A stretch of DNA of 42,243 bases from Dehalococcoidia bacterium. Lineage in GTDB: Bacteria; Chloroflexota; Dehalococcoidia; UBA2979. Of this stretch, positions 18,666 through 28,471 are shown one piece after another (position 1 is the first letter of the stretch; each line of letters begins with the position of its first letter). Made by a program: the position numbers and the translations under genes. The notes below the pieces were generated by a model that saw only the letters and a program-made list of their open reading frames with translations, searched no databases and was not told where the DNA came from. The stretch is from assembly GCA_009692705.1 (NCBI GenBank), contig SHYR01000008.1, forward strand, positions 1-42,243, read 5' to 3'.

Positions 18666-20453
18666 CTACTCCTGCGCGCGGCGGGCGCCGAGCTTGAGCG
18701 CCTCGTCCACCAGGTGGCCGCCGCCCTGGGGCGTGGCAGCGGCGGCTGCGCCGGAGGGCTGGAGCGCTTCCCACAGCACGGGCTGCACCTCGATCGGGCG
18801 GCCGACGATCTCGGAGACCACCTCGCGGATCGCCTGCATCACCTTGCCGTCATCCACCGTCTTCACCATCTCCACCAGGTTGGCGTAGCGGAACCCGATC
18901 TGCAGTGTATCGGCGTCGAATGACTTGATGTAGCACGGCGAGTTCAGCAGCGCGCCAGCGCGGAAGTGGCGCTCGCGCGCCGCCTCCTGGATCGCGCCCC
19001 ACTGCGCGCGCACCGCGGCCAGCTGCGGCGACACTTCCCCCTCGCTGAGTGGCAGGAACGCGCGCGACGTGGTGCGGCCACCCCGGCCCTCGGGGGCGTC
19101 GGGCGGCGGTACGATCGCCGCCGGGCGACGCTCATCGCGCAGCTGCGGGCCCCGGGGCGCGGTCGGCGCGCGCGGCGCGCGGGGGGCACGCGCGGCGACC
19201 GGCTGCGCGTGCTCACGGGCGGTCGGCGTGGGGCGCGGGCGTTCGCGTGGTGCCTGCGCGGCGGGAACGGGCGGCGGGGGCACGGCGAGTGCGGCGTCGT
19301 CTGCCCCCACGGCCAGCGCGGCGAAGGCGATCTCGGCGGGCAGCGCGTCGTAGGCATCGCCGGCGAAGTCGACCTCGGCGAGCGCGCGCAGCGCCGTCAC
19401 CACGTCGTTCGCCGAGCAGCCGCTCGCGGTCGCGCGCAGCGCCGAGAGCTCGGAGTCGGCAAGCTTGAGCTGGGCCTCGCCGCCGGCCTTCAGCAGCAGC
19501 AGGCTGCGCAGCGTATCGACCACCTGGCGCAGGAAGGTGCGGATCTCGAGGCCGTCGTCGCGCGCACCGGAGAGCACGGCGAGCCCGGCCGCGAGATCGC
19601 GCTGCACGGCGGCGCGCGCCAGCGCGCCCGCGCGGGCGTCCACGGCTAGCCCGAGGCCGTCGCGGATGGCGTCCAGCGAGAGCTCGCGGCCGTGGTAGGC
19701 GGCAAGCTGGTCGAGCAGGCTCACGGCGTCGCGCAGCGAGCCGGTAGCCTGCCGTGCGATCAACTCGAGGCCGCCCGCGGCCACGGCCAGATATTCACCG
19801 CGCGCGATCGCGCCGAGGCGCTCCGCCACCGCGTCGAGCGCGATGCGACGGAAGTCGAAGCGCTGGCAGCGCGAGAGGATGGTCGCCGGGAGCTTGTGTG
19901 GCTCGGTAGTCGCGAGCACGAAGATCACGTGCGGCGGCGGCTCCTCGAGCGTCTTCAGCAGCGCGTTGAACGCCGGCTCGGTGAGCATGTGGACCTCGTC
20001 GATGAGGTACACCTTGTAGCGCGCGCGGTTGGGTGAGATGCCAGCGTTCTCACGCAGCCGGCGCACCTCGTCGATGCCGCGGTTCGAGGCGGCATCGAGC
20101 TCGATCAGGTCCAGCGGCTCCCCGGCGAGAAACGCGACGCAGGTCGCGCAGGTGTTGTCTGGCTCGCCGTCCTGTGGCGTGGGGCAGTTGACCGCGCGCG
20201 CCATGATGCGCGCGGCGCTGGTCTTGCCGGTGCCGCGCGGACCGGAGAAGAGGTACGCGTGCGCGGGCGCGCCCGCGCGCACGGCGTTGCGCAGCGTGGT
20301 GGTCACCGGTTCCTGGCCGACCAGCTCGTCGAAGCGGCGGGGCCGCCACTTGCGGTACAGCACCTGCTGGCGGACAGGCTCCAGCCGCGACGGACCGGCC
20401 GCCTCCGGTTCGAGTTCGGCGCCGAGCAGCGGCATGGTGATCGGGTCGGTCAA
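18666..20453 (-). CDS. dnaX: DNA polymerase III subunit gamma/tau
   Basis: YRKWRPRRFDELVGQEPVTTTLRNAV, SGPRGTGKTSAARIMARAVNC, zinc-binding Cys residues, IDEVHMLTEPAFNALLKTLEEPP. Confidence 0.95.
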   Translation of the reverse strand: MTDPITMPLLGAELEPEAAGPSRLEPVRQQVLYRKWRPRRFDELVGQEPVTTTLRNAVRAGAPAHAYLFSGPRGTGKTSAARIMARAVNCPTPQDGEPDNTCATCVAFLAGEPLDLIELDAASNRGIDEVRRLRENAGISPNRARYKVYLIDEVHMLTEPAFNALLKTLEEPPPHVIFVLATTEPHKLPATILSRCQRFDFRRIALDAVAERLGAIARGEYLAVAAGGLELIARQATGSLRDAVSLLDQLAAYHGRELSLDAIRDGLGLAVDARAGALARAAVQRDLAAGLAVLSGARDDGLEIRTFLRQVVDTLRSLLLLKAGGEAQLKLADSELSALRATASGCSANDVVTALRALAEVDFAGDAYDALPAEIAFAALAVGADDAALAVPPPPVPAAQAPRERPRPTPTAREHAQPVAARAPRAPRAPTAPRGPQLRDERRPAAIVPPPDAPEGRGGRTTSRAFLPLSEGEVSPQLAAVRAQWGAIQEAARERHFRAGALLNSPCYIKSFDADTLQIGFRYANLVEMVKTVDDGKVMQAIREVVSEIVGRPIEVQPVLWEALQPSGAAAAATPQGGGHLVDEALKLGARRAQE

Positions 20454-20524
20454 CGCGCCCCCGCAAGCCCGGGGGGAGTCCGGGCGCGGCCAGTGTACAC
20501 GAGGCCCGGCGGCGGCCGCGACGC

Positions 20525-21031
20525 TCAGGCGCGGTCCTCGTGCCCACGCCAGGCGTGTACGCGGGCGCCCAGCTCCAGCTCCTCGCGCGCGCGCATCGCC
20601 GCGTCCTCAGCGGCCGTCTCGTGGTCGTAGCCGAGCAGGTGCAGCAGGCCGTGCAGCGCGAGATGCGCTAGCTCCTCGTCGAGCGCCAGCCCCGCGCGAC
20701 GCGCTTGCCGCCGCGCAGTGGAGACCGAGACCGCGATGTCGCCGAGGTAGCGCGCGCCGCCTTCGGCCGGGTCGCCGCCGGGGAACGGCTCGCCCTCCGC
20801 GCCCTCCTCGCCTTCCGCGGTGGGGAACGACAGCACGTCGGTCGGCTCGTCGAGGCCGCGGTGCTCGCGGTTCAGGCGCCGCAGCAGGGCGTCGCCCGCG
20901 AGCACGAGCGTGAGCGAGGCGTCCCCCGCGCCCTCGGCCGCCAGCACGCGTTCCAGCAGCGCGCGCAGCGGCTCCGGGGCGAGGCCCCGCGTGGCCGGCC
21001 CCTGGAGCTCGATGGCGATTTCGGGTGGCAC
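20525..21031 (-). CDS. ybeY: Endoribonuclease YbeY
   Basis: HLALHGLLHLLGYDHE metal-binding motif; TDVLSFP; GTG start at VPPEIAIEL. Confidence 0.92.
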   Translation of the reverse strand: MPPEIAIELQGPATRGLAPEPLRALLERVLAAEGAGDASLTLVLAGDALLRRLNREHRGLDEPTDVLSFPTAEGEEGAEGEPFPGGDPAEGGARYLGDIAVSVSTARRQARRAGLALDEELAHLALHGLLHLLGYDHETAAEDAAMRAREELELGARVHAWRGHEDRA

Positions 21032-21063
21032 CGGTGTCGGGTCGGAGCGCCCGCGCCGCCGGG

Positions 21064-22527
21064 CTACTGCAGCGCCTCGGCGGCGCGCTGCGCGGCCGAG
21101 ATCAGCGGCGCGGGCACGAGGCCGAAGAACAGCACGCCGGCGGCCGCGAGCGTGAGCAGGCCCTGCACCGGCAGCGCCGCCGTTATGGAGGTGCCCTCCA
21201 GCGGCTCGTCGAGCACGATCGTGCGCGCCCAGCGCAGGTAGTAAAAGGCGGAGACGGCGGTGTTCAGCACCGCGACCACGACCAGCCAGACGAGCCACGG
21301 CTCGCCCGCCTGCACGGCGCCGTTGAAGATGTAGAGCTTGGCGAGGAAGCCCGCGGTGGGCGGGATGCCGGTGAGCGAGAGCAGGCAGAGCACGAGGATC
21401 GAGGCGAGCCATGGCGAGCGCCGCAGCAGCCCGGCGTAGTCCCGCATTTCGTCGGAGCCGATGCGCTCGGAGACCGCGATCACGGCGATGAACACGCCGA
21501 GGTTGGCGGCGGTATAGGTGCCGAGGAAGAACAGCACGCCGGAGGGCCCGATCGTGCTCCCGGCGGCGACTGCCGCCAGCCCGACCGCAATGTTGCCCGC
21601 CTGCGCGATCGAGGAATAGGCGAGCAGCCGCTTCACGTCGGTCTGGAGGATCGCGGCGGTGTTGCCGAAGGTCATGGAGACGCCCGCGACCACGGCGAAC
21701 AGCGCCGACCAGTCGTGGGAGATGATCGTGCCGCCGCCGCCGAGCCCGGCGTAGAAGACGCGCAGCACGACGGCGAAGGCCGCGGCCTTTGAGGCGACGG
21801 CGAGGAAGCTGGTCACAGGCGTCGGCGCGCCCTGGTACACGTCCGGCACCCAGGCGTGGAAGGGCGCGGTCGCCATCTTGAAGCCGAGACCAGCCGCCAC
21901 CAGCACGAACGCGAGGATCAGCGCCAGCCGCGTCTCCTCGTGCCCCGCGGCGACGTAGGCGGCGATGCCGGGCAGCGCGGTGGTGCCGGCGAGCCCGAAC
22001 AGCAGCGCGAAGCCGTACAGCAGCACCGCCGCCGAGACCGCGCCCGTCAGCAGGTACTTTAATCCCGCCTCCGACGAGCGCGCGTCGCGGCCGATCCCCG
22101 CGAGCACGAACTGCGCGATCGCGGTGGTCTCGAGGGCGATGAAGACCGAGACGAGGTCATTCGCCTGCGTGAGCAGCACCATCGCCCCGGTGGCGACCAG
22201 CAGCAGCGCATAGAACTCGGCGGCGTTGTCGCTGCGGCGCGCGAACTCGGTAGCGGCGACCGTCACCGCCGCGGCGACCGCGATCAGCAGGAACGCGAAG
22301 AAGAGCGCGAAGCGATCCATCACCACCGCGCCGTCGAAGGCCGTCCCCGCCGACCCGGTGAGCGCGTGCCAGAGCGTGTAGCCGAAGGCGGCCGCGAGCG
22401 TGAGCAGCGCGAGCGCGAGCACCGGCGCTCGGCGCGGCTGCACGAGGTCCCAGGTCAGCAGCGCACCAGCGCCGCCGAACAGCACGACGACGGGGCCGAT
22501 GAGGTGGAACTGGTCCCAGGCGCTCAT
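21064..22527 (-). CDS. nuoN: NADH-quinone oxidoreductase subunit N
   Basis: 487 aa multi-TM antiporter-like subunit; MTFGNTAAILQTDVKRLLAYSSIAQAG. Confidence 0.93.
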   Translation of the reverse strand: MSAWDQFHLIGPVVVLFGGAGALLTWDLVQPRRAPVLALALLTLAAAFGYTLWHALTGSAGTAFDGAVVMDRFALFFAFLLIAVAAAVTVAATEFARRSDNAAEFYALLLVATGAMVLLTQANDLVSVFIALETTAIAQFVLAGIGRDARSSEAGLKYLLTGAVSAAVLLYGFALLFGLAGTTALPGIAAYVAAGHEETRLALILAFVLVAAGLGFKMATAPFHAWVPDVYQGAPTPVTSFLAVASKAAAFAVVLRVFYAGLGGGGTIISHDWSALFAVVAGVSMTFGNTAAILQTDVKRLLAYSSIAQAGNIAVGLAAVAAGSTIGPSGVLFFLGTYTAANLGVFIAVIAVSERIGSDEMRDYAGLLRRSPWLASILVLCLLSLTGIPPTAGFLAKLYIFNGAVQAGEPWLVWLVVVAVLNTAVSAFYYLRWARTIVLDEPLEGTSITAALPVQGLLTLAAAGVLFFGLVPAPLISAAQRAAEALQ

Positions 22528-23996
22528 TACCCGGCCCCCACGATCGCCGCGATCGGCGCCACGCCGCTCTCGACGGCGGTAGTGAGCAGCGCCGGGTAGA
22601 CGCCGACGGCGACGATCGCCAGCACCATCCCCGCCATCACGGTGCGCTCCCACCATGCGGTGGCGTCGGTGAGCTGCGCCCAGCGCGCGGCCGGCGGCCC
22701 GGTGAAGACGCGCTGCAGGGCCCACAGGATGTAGCCGGCCGCGAGCACGACGCCGAACACGGAGGTGATCGTCGCGGCCGGGTGCGCGTCGAGCGCGCCG
22801 AGGAAGACCGTGATCTCGGCGACGAACCCGCTCAGCCCGGGCAGGCCGAGCGCGGCGAGCCCGGCGACGATCGTCACGGTCCCGAGCACCGGGAGGCGAT
22901 GCAGCAAGCCGCTCAGCTCTGGGAGCTGGCGCGTGTGCGTGCGGTCGTAGATCAGCCCCACGGTGATGAAGAGCAGGCCCGTGATCGTGCCGTGCGTGAA
23001 CATCTGCAGCGCCGCGCCGGAGAGGCCCACGGCTCCCATCGTCGCCACGCCGAGCAGCACGTAGCCCATGTGCGAGACCGACGAGTACGCGATCAGGCGC
23101 TTCAGGTCGCGCTGCTGGAGCGTGAGGATCGCGCCGTAGACCACCGACACCGCCGCGATCGCGGCGAGCAGCACACGGAAGTCACGTGCCTCACCGGGTA
23201 GGATCGGCAGCGCGATGCGCAGGATGCCGTAGCCACCCATCTTCAGCAGCACGCCGGCCAGCAGCACGGAGACCGCCGTGGGGGCGTCGGTGTGGGCGTC
23301 GGGCAGCCAGGTGTGGAACGGCACCACCGGCAGCTTGACGAGAAAGGCGGCCATCACCGCCCAGAACACCAGCGACAGCGGCACCAGCGCCTGCTGCGGC
23401 GGTTGGGCGGTGAGCACGGCGATGTCGAAGCTGCCGCCGGCGAGGCCGAGCACGAGGAAGCCGACGAGCATGAAGGCGGAGCCGACGATCGTGAACAGCA
23501 CGAACTTCATCGCGCTGTACTCCTTGCGGCCCGTGCCCCAGATGCTGATCAGCAGGTACATCGGTAGCAGCTCCAGCTCCCAGAAGAGGAAGAACTGGAT
23601 CAGATCCAGCGACATGAATACGCCGCCCACCGCCGACTCGAGCAGCAGCAGCCACGCGTAGTACTCGCGCGGGCGCAGCTCGACGCGCCACGAGACCAAC
23701 ACCGAGGCCAGCGACAGCAGCCCGGTCAGCAGCACCATCGGCGCCGACAGGCCGTCGACGCCGAGCGCGTACTGCACGGTGAAGCCGGACTGGTGCGTAT
23801 TGATCCAGGTGAAGCGGTCCACGAACTGGTAGCCGGCGATGTCTGGATCGAAGCGCACGAAGATCAGCACCGAGAGCGCGAAGGCCAGCGACGAGAAGAT
23901 CAACGCGATCCACTTCGCGCGCGCCTCGTCCGCGCGGCGCGTGATCGCGAGCAGAGCGGCGCCGGTCGCCGGCAGCAGCAGGAACAGCGTCAGCAT
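22527..23996 (-). CDS. nuoM: NADH-quinone oxidoreductase subunit M
   Basis: 489 aa; PVVPFHTWLPDAHTDAPTAVSVLLAGVLLKMGGYG; LIAYSSVSHMGYVLLG. Confidence 0.95.
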   Translation of the reverse strand: MLTLFLLLPATGAALLAITRRADEARAKWIALIFSSLAFALSVLIFVRFDPDIAGYQFVDRFTWINTHQSGFTVQYALGVDGLSAPMVLLTGLLSLASVLVSWRVELRPREYYAWLLLLESAVGGVFMSLDLIQFFLFWELELLPMYLLISIWGTGRKEYSAMKFVLFTIVGSAFMLVGFLVLGLAGGSFDIAVLTAQPPQQALVPLSLVFWAVMAAFLVKLPVVPFHTWLPDAHTDAPTAVSVLLAGVLLKMGGYGILRIALPILPGEARDFRVLLAAIAAVSVVYGAILTLQQRDLKRLIAYSSVSHMGYVLLGVATMGAVGLSGAALQMFTHGTITGLLFITVGLIYDRTHTRQLPELSGLLHRLPVLGTVTIVAGLAALGLPGLSGFVAEITVFLGALDAHPAATITSVFGVVLAAGYILWALQRVFTGPPAARWAQLTDATAWWERTVMAGMVLAIVAVGVYPALLTTAVESGVAPIAAIVGAG

Positions 23997-24005
23997 CGCG
24001 CTCCC

Positions 24006-25937
24006 CTACCGCTCCAGCACGTTACCGCTGAGCACGAAGATCGCCACCGCCGCCACGATCACGCCGAGCATGAACATCGACGTGTAGGCCTGCAGTTGCC
24101 CGGCCTCGGAGCGCCGCAGCGCGTCGCCTGCCAGGCGGGTAGCACGCCCCACCTCGTTGGCGAGGCGGTCGACGAGCTGGGTGTCGATCAGCACCAGCGC
24201 GCGGCCGATCACGCCGTTGAGCAGCCCGCGTACCACCACGGTCTCGGCGAGGTCGTCGAGGTAGTACTTGCGCTCCACGATCCGCGGCAGCGGTCCGAGC
24301 CGCGAGCGGATCAGCTCCGCGGCCGGCCGGCGGTAGAGGTAGATCGCGGTCGCCAGCCCGATGCCACCGAGCGTGAACAGCGTCGAGGCCGCGACCACCA
24401 CGGCGTCGACCTCAATCTCGAAGGTGCGCAGCCCGGCGGGCAGCGCACCTTCCGCCAGCGTGCCGAAGCCGCCGCCGAGGTTCACCCAGCCGGCCGCGAC
24501 GGCGGGCACGGTGAGGATCGCCAGCGGCACCCACATCGTGCGTGGCGACTCGTGCGGAGCGCCGGCATGGCCGTCGCCGTGGCCCGGCGCGGGCGCCTCG
24601 CCGCCGCGGTACGCGCCGAAGAACGTGAGGTAGACGGCGCGGAACATGTAGAGCGCGGTCATCCCCGCCACCGCCACGCCGGCCACGAAGAGCAGGCGGT
24701 TGTGATGGAGCGCGTCGAGCAGGATCTCGTCCTTGCTCCAGAAGCCCGCCAGCGGAAAGACGCCGGCCAGCGAGAGCGAGCCGATCACGAAGCTGGCGAA
24801 GGTGACCGGCATCGCGAGGCGCAGCCCGCCCATGCGCCGCAGGTCGAAGCTGTTCGTGGCGTGGTTCACGGAGCCGGCGCCGAGGAACAGCATCGCCTTG
24901 AAGAACGCGTGCGTGAACAGGTGGAAGATCGCCGCCACGTACCCGCCCAGCCCCAGCGCCATCACCATGTAGCCGAGCTGCGAGATCGTCGAGTACGCCA
25001 GCACGCGCTTGATGTCCGTCGCCGCCAGCCCCATCGAGGCGGCCAGCAGTGCGGTGAACCCGCCGGTGTACGCCACCACGTCGCGCACCTCGGCGGGGGC
25101 GGCCTCGAAGGCGGGAAAGAAGCGCGCGATCAGGTAGACGCCCGCGACCACCATCGTGGCGGCGTGGATCAGCGCGGAGACGGGGGTGGGGCCCTCCATC
25201 GCGTCCGGCAGCCAGATGTGCAGCGGGAACTGCGCCGACTTCCCCACCGCCCCGGCGAGCAGGCCGAGCGTGAACCCGGTGAGCACCGCCGCGGAGAGTG
25301 TCGGCGCCAGCGCGTTGATGGCGGCGATGTCGAACTCGCCGGTCTTGCTCCAGATCAGCAGCAGCCCGACCAGGAACCCGAAGTCACCGAAGCGCGTGAC
25401 GATGAACGCCTTTTTCGCCGCCGCCGCCGCCGCCGGCCGGTGGAACCAGAACCCGATCAGCAGGTACGACGAAAGGCCCACCAACTCCCAGTGCACGAAG
25501 AGCTGCAGCAGGCTCGACGACAGCACCAGCCCGAGCATCGCCGCGGTGAACAGCGACATGTAGGCGAAGTAGCGCGCGTAGCCATGGTCCCCGCGCATGT
25601 AGCCGGTCGAGTAGACCTGCACCAGCAGCGAGACGCTGGTGACCACCACCAGCATGATCGCGGTCAGGCCGTCGAGGCGGACGCCCACCGGCACTACGAG
25701 GTTGAACAGCGACACCCAGTTGTGCGGCGCGATGTCGAGCGCCTCGCCGTCGACCGCGAGCGAGCTGTCGAGCGCCCACAGCGCCAGCAGCCAGGACACG
25801 CCGACCGCGAGCACGGTCATCCGCCCCGCGTCGAGCGGCCGGCGGCTGCCGATGAGCAGGGTCGCGACCGCGAACGAGAGCAGCGGGGCGAAGTAGATCG
25901 CCCACAGCGCAGCCTCGGGGATCGTCGGTAGCAGCAT
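24006..25937 (-). CDS. nuoL: NADH-quinone oxidoreductase subunit L
   Basis: 643 aa; QFPLHIWLPDAMEGPTPVSALIHAATMVVAGVYL; DIKRVLAYSTISQLGYMVMALG. Confidence 0.95.
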   Translation of the reverse strand: MLLPTIPEAALWAIYFAPLLSFAVATLLIGSRRPLDAGRMTVLAVGVSWLLALWALDSSLAVDGEALDIAPHNWVSLFNLVVPVGVRLDGLTAIMLVVVTSVSLLVQVYSTGYMRGDHGYARYFAYMSLFTAAMLGLVLSSSLLQLFVHWELVGLSSYLLIGFWFHRPAAAAAAKKAFIVTRFGDFGFLVGLLLIWSKTGEFDIAAINALAPTLSAAVLTGFTLGLLAGAVGKSAQFPLHIWLPDAMEGPTPVSALIHAATMVVAGVYLIARFFPAFEAAPAEVRDVVAYTGGFTALLAASMGLAATDIKRVLAYSTISQLGYMVMALGLGGYVAAIFHLFTHAFFKAMLFLGAGSVNHATNSFDLRRMGGLRLAMPVTFASFVIGSLSLAGVFPLAGFWSKDEILLDALHHNRLLFVAGVAVAGMTALYMFRAVYLTFFGAYRGGEAPAPGHGDGHAGAPHESPRTMWVPLAILTVPAVAAGWVNLGGGFGTLAEGALPAGLRTFEIEVDAVVVAASTLFTLGGIGLATAIYLYRRPAAELIRSRLGPLPRIVERKYYLDDLAETVVVRGLLNGVIGRALVLIDTQLVDRLANEVGRATRLAGDALRRSEAGQLQAYTSMFMLGVIVAAVAIFVLSGNVLER

Positions 25938-25965
25938 CAGTGGCTGGCGGGGGCGGCGGTGGACA

Positions 25966-26154
25966 TCAGATCTTGTTCAGCACCTCGCGCGCCACGTGCG
26001 TCTTGCCGTCTGGCACCCAGATCTCGCGGGGCAGTTGCATCGAAGCCACCTCGAGCGGGGGCACCACGCGCACCGACAGCGCCTCGGCGAAGAACAGCTC
26101 CTTCCAGATCGCGGCGGCATAGCCGTCCGGGACGTCCATGAACTTCACCCACAT
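25966..26154 (-). CDS. Small protein (62 aa) inserted between nuoK and nuoL; weakly DUF2007-like
   Basis: MWVKFMDVPDGYAAAIWKELFFAEALSVRVVPPLEVASMQLPREIWVPDGKTHVAREVLNKI*; co-directional with the operon. Confidence 0.6.
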   Translation of the reverse strand: MWVKFMDVPDGYAAAIWKELFFAEALSVRVVPPLEVASMQLPREIWVPDGKTHVAREVLNKI

Positions 26155-26168
26155 CGCGTTCCCCCGCC

Positions 26169-26510
26169 CTACCAGCGCATCAGGCTGATGCGGTCGAGAT
26201 CGACGGTCTCGCGCCGGCGGTAGACCAGCACCGCCATCGCGAGTGCGACCGCGGCCTCCGCCGCGGCCACCGTGAGCACGAAGACCACAAACGCGTGCCC
26301 GGCGAGCGGCTCCGTGCCGCCCGCGAAGGCGCCGAAGCGCGAGAACGCCAACAGCGCGAGGTTCACGCCGTTGAGCATCAATTCGACGCCCATCAGCACC
26401 GCGATCGCGTTGCGCTTGGAGAGCGCGACCGCGATGCCGATTCCGAAAACCACCCCCGACAGCGCAAGGTAGTGCGCCAGCGTCACCGTCAGCGTCTCCG
26501 GCAGGCTCAC
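26169..26510 (-). CDS. nuoK: NADH-quinone oxidoreductase subunit K
   Basis: 113 aa; RNAIAVLMGVELMLNGVNL; AAAEAAVALAMAVLVYRR. Confidence 0.93.
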   Translation of the reverse strand: MSLPETLTVTLAHYLALSGVVFGIGIAVALSKRNAIAVLMGVELMLNGVNLALLAFSRFGAFAGGTEPLAGHAFVVFVLTVAAAEAAVALAMAVLVYRRRETVDLDRISLMRW

Positions 26511-27019
26511 GAGCGGTCCTCCCGCACCAGCACGATCGCGCCGAGCAGCGCGGCGAGCAGCAGCACCGACGCCATCTCGAACGCCAGCAGGTAGGGCCCG
26601 AGCAGCGCGTCGCCAATGCCGCGCACGGTGTCGGCGAACGAACGTGCGTCCAGCGCCTCGCCGGCGACCTGCGGCCAGTCCACGTTGACGGCGGTGTAGC
26701 CGACGACGGCGGCGAACGCGGCGCCCAGCGCCACGCCCGGCAGCACGAACAGCGAGTTGGCGTTGTCGCGTGCGGCGAGCGGCGTGAGCATGACCGCGAA
26801 CACCATCAGGATCGAGACCGCCCCAGCGTAGATCAGCATCTGCGCGACCGCGATGAAGTCGGCGGAGAGCGTGATGAACAGCCCCGCCATGCCGAGGAAC
26901 GACGCCACCAGGAACACCACGGCGTGGATCAGGTTGCGCGACAGGAAGACCGCCAGCGCGCTCCCGACCGTGAGCGCGGACAGCACCCAGAACGCGGCGA
27001 CGACGCCCGGGGAGTCCAC
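26507..27019 (-). CDS. nuoJ: NADH-quinone oxidoreductase subunit J
   Basis: 170 aa; SRNLIHAVVFLVASFLGMAGLFITLSADFIAVAQMLIYAGAVSILMVFAVML. Confidence 0.93.
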   Translation of the reverse strand: MDSPGVVAAFWVLSALTVGSALAVFLSRNLIHAVVFLVASFLGMAGLFITLSADFIAVAQMLIYAGAVSILMVFAVMLTPLAARDNANSLFVLPGVALGAAFAAVVGYTAVNVDWPQVAGEALDARSFADTVRGIGDALLGPYLLAFEMASVLLLAALLGAIVLVREDRS

Positions 27020-27022
27020 CGT

Positions 27023-28471
27023 CTACGCCCCGCTCGCGCTGTCAGGGGTCGCCTCGCGCTGCAGGCGTTGCGCGGCGAGCAGCCCGCCGACGGCGGTGGT
27101 GAGCCGCGGGCGCAGCAGCCGCTCGCGCTGCGGCCGGTAGCCCAGCGCGCGTGTCCACGCGCGCGCGGCAACGATAGTGAAGCCGAGGTTGAAGAGCGTG
27201 ATCAGGCCGAGCGAGACCACGCCCGCCACCTCCCAGCGGGCGGCGATCGAGCTCTCCACGGCCACTACGAAGGTGTTCAGGATCGACAGCGGGATCAGGT
27301 ACTTCCAGGCGAAGGCCATCAGCTGGTCGAGGCGGAAGCGTGGCAGCGTGCCTCGCAGCCAGATGAACAGGAAGTAGACCGCGCTCACTTTCACCGCGAA
27401 GATCGCATAGGGTGGCACCCATTCCTCCAGCCCGAACGCGGACCAGCCACCGAGGAACATCGTGGTGACGAGGGCGGCGACCGCGGTGGCGTTGCCCATC
27501 TCGACGGCGTAGTAGAGCCCGAACTTCATGCCCGAGTACTCGGTGTGGAATCCGGCGATGATCTCCGACTCCGCCTCCGCGATGTCGTTGGGCGTGCGGT
27601 TCAACTCCGCGGTGGAGGCGAAGAAGAATGTGAACAGTGCCAGCGGGAGCATCGGCGCCAGCCAGAGGTTGTGGTCCGCCTGCCATTCGACGATCCCGCC
27701 GAGGCTCATCGAGCCGGTGATCAGCACCACCGGCAGCAGCGCGATGCTCTGCGGGATCTCGTAGGAGATCATCATCGCGATCGTGCGCATCGCGCCCAGC
27801 AGCGCGTAGTGGTTGTTGGACGACCACCCCGCCATGAAGATCGCGAGCGTGGAGAGCGAGCTGACCGCGATCACGTAGAGCACGCCGACGTTGAGGTCGA
27901 GGTAGATCATGCGCGGCGCCCAGGGCAGCGCGCCCATCACCAGCATCAGCGGGATGAACACCAGCAGCGGCGGCAGGTAGTACATCAGCCGGTCCGCGCC
28001 CCGCGGGATGATCGTCTCCTTCTGGATCAACTTGATCGCATCGGCCACCGGCTGCAGCAGGCCGAACGGCCCCACGCGGTTCGGTCCGCGCCGGATCTGC
28101 ATGCGCGCCAGCACCCGCCGTTCCACCCACACCAGCACCAGCAGCACGAGACCCACGAAGCCGAGGATGCCGGTGGCGCCGATCAGCGCGCTCGCCACGT
28201 AGGAGACCGCCGGGTCGAAGCGCTCGTCCAGCCGTCCGCGCAGGTGCGCCATCGCGATGCCGAGGTCGCGGAGGTCGTACCAGCGGCCATCGAGCACACC
28301 GCTGACCACGACCACGCCGATCGCGATGCTCACCGCCACCAGCACCAGCGCCGCGAGCGCACCGGCGACCCGCAGCCCGCGCAGGCGCGGCACGGCACGC
28401 GCACGCACGCCGATCGGGAACGACGCTGGCCCCATGGCTCGCAGCGCCTGCCACGCCGCGAAGCGGCTCAC
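27023..28471 (-). CDS. nuoH: NADH-quinone oxidoreductase subunit H
   Basis: 482 aa, GTG start; [69 protein letters not shown]. Confidence 0.94.
   Translation of the reverse strand: MSRFAAWQALRAMGPASFPIGVRARAVPRLRGLRVAGALAALVLVAVSIAIGVVVVSGVLDGRWYDLRDLGIAMAHLRGRLDERFDPAVSYVASALIGATGILGFVGLVLLVLVWVERRVLARMQIRRGPNRVGPFGLLQPVADAIKLIQKETIIPRGADRLMYYLPPLLVFIPLMLVMGALPWAPRMIYLDLNVGVLYVIAVSSLSTLAIFMAGWSSNNHYALLGAMRTIAMMISYEIPQSIALLPVVLITGSMSLGGIVEWQADHNLWLAPMLPLALFTFFFASTAELNRTPNDIAEAESEIIAGFHTEYSGMKFGLYYAVEMGNATAVAALVTTMFLGGWSAFGLEEWVPPYAIFAVKVSAVYFLFIWLRGTLPRFRLDQLMAFAWKYLIPLSILNTFVVAVESSIAARWEVAGVVSLGLITLFNLGFTIVAARAWTRALGYRPQRERLLRPRLTTAVGGLLAAQRLQREATPDSASGA

Noticed and set aside
23793-25931. 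712-aa + strand ORF antisense to nuoL/nuoM
   Set aside because: Highly charged, compositionally biased shadow ORF typical of antisense high-GC DNA.
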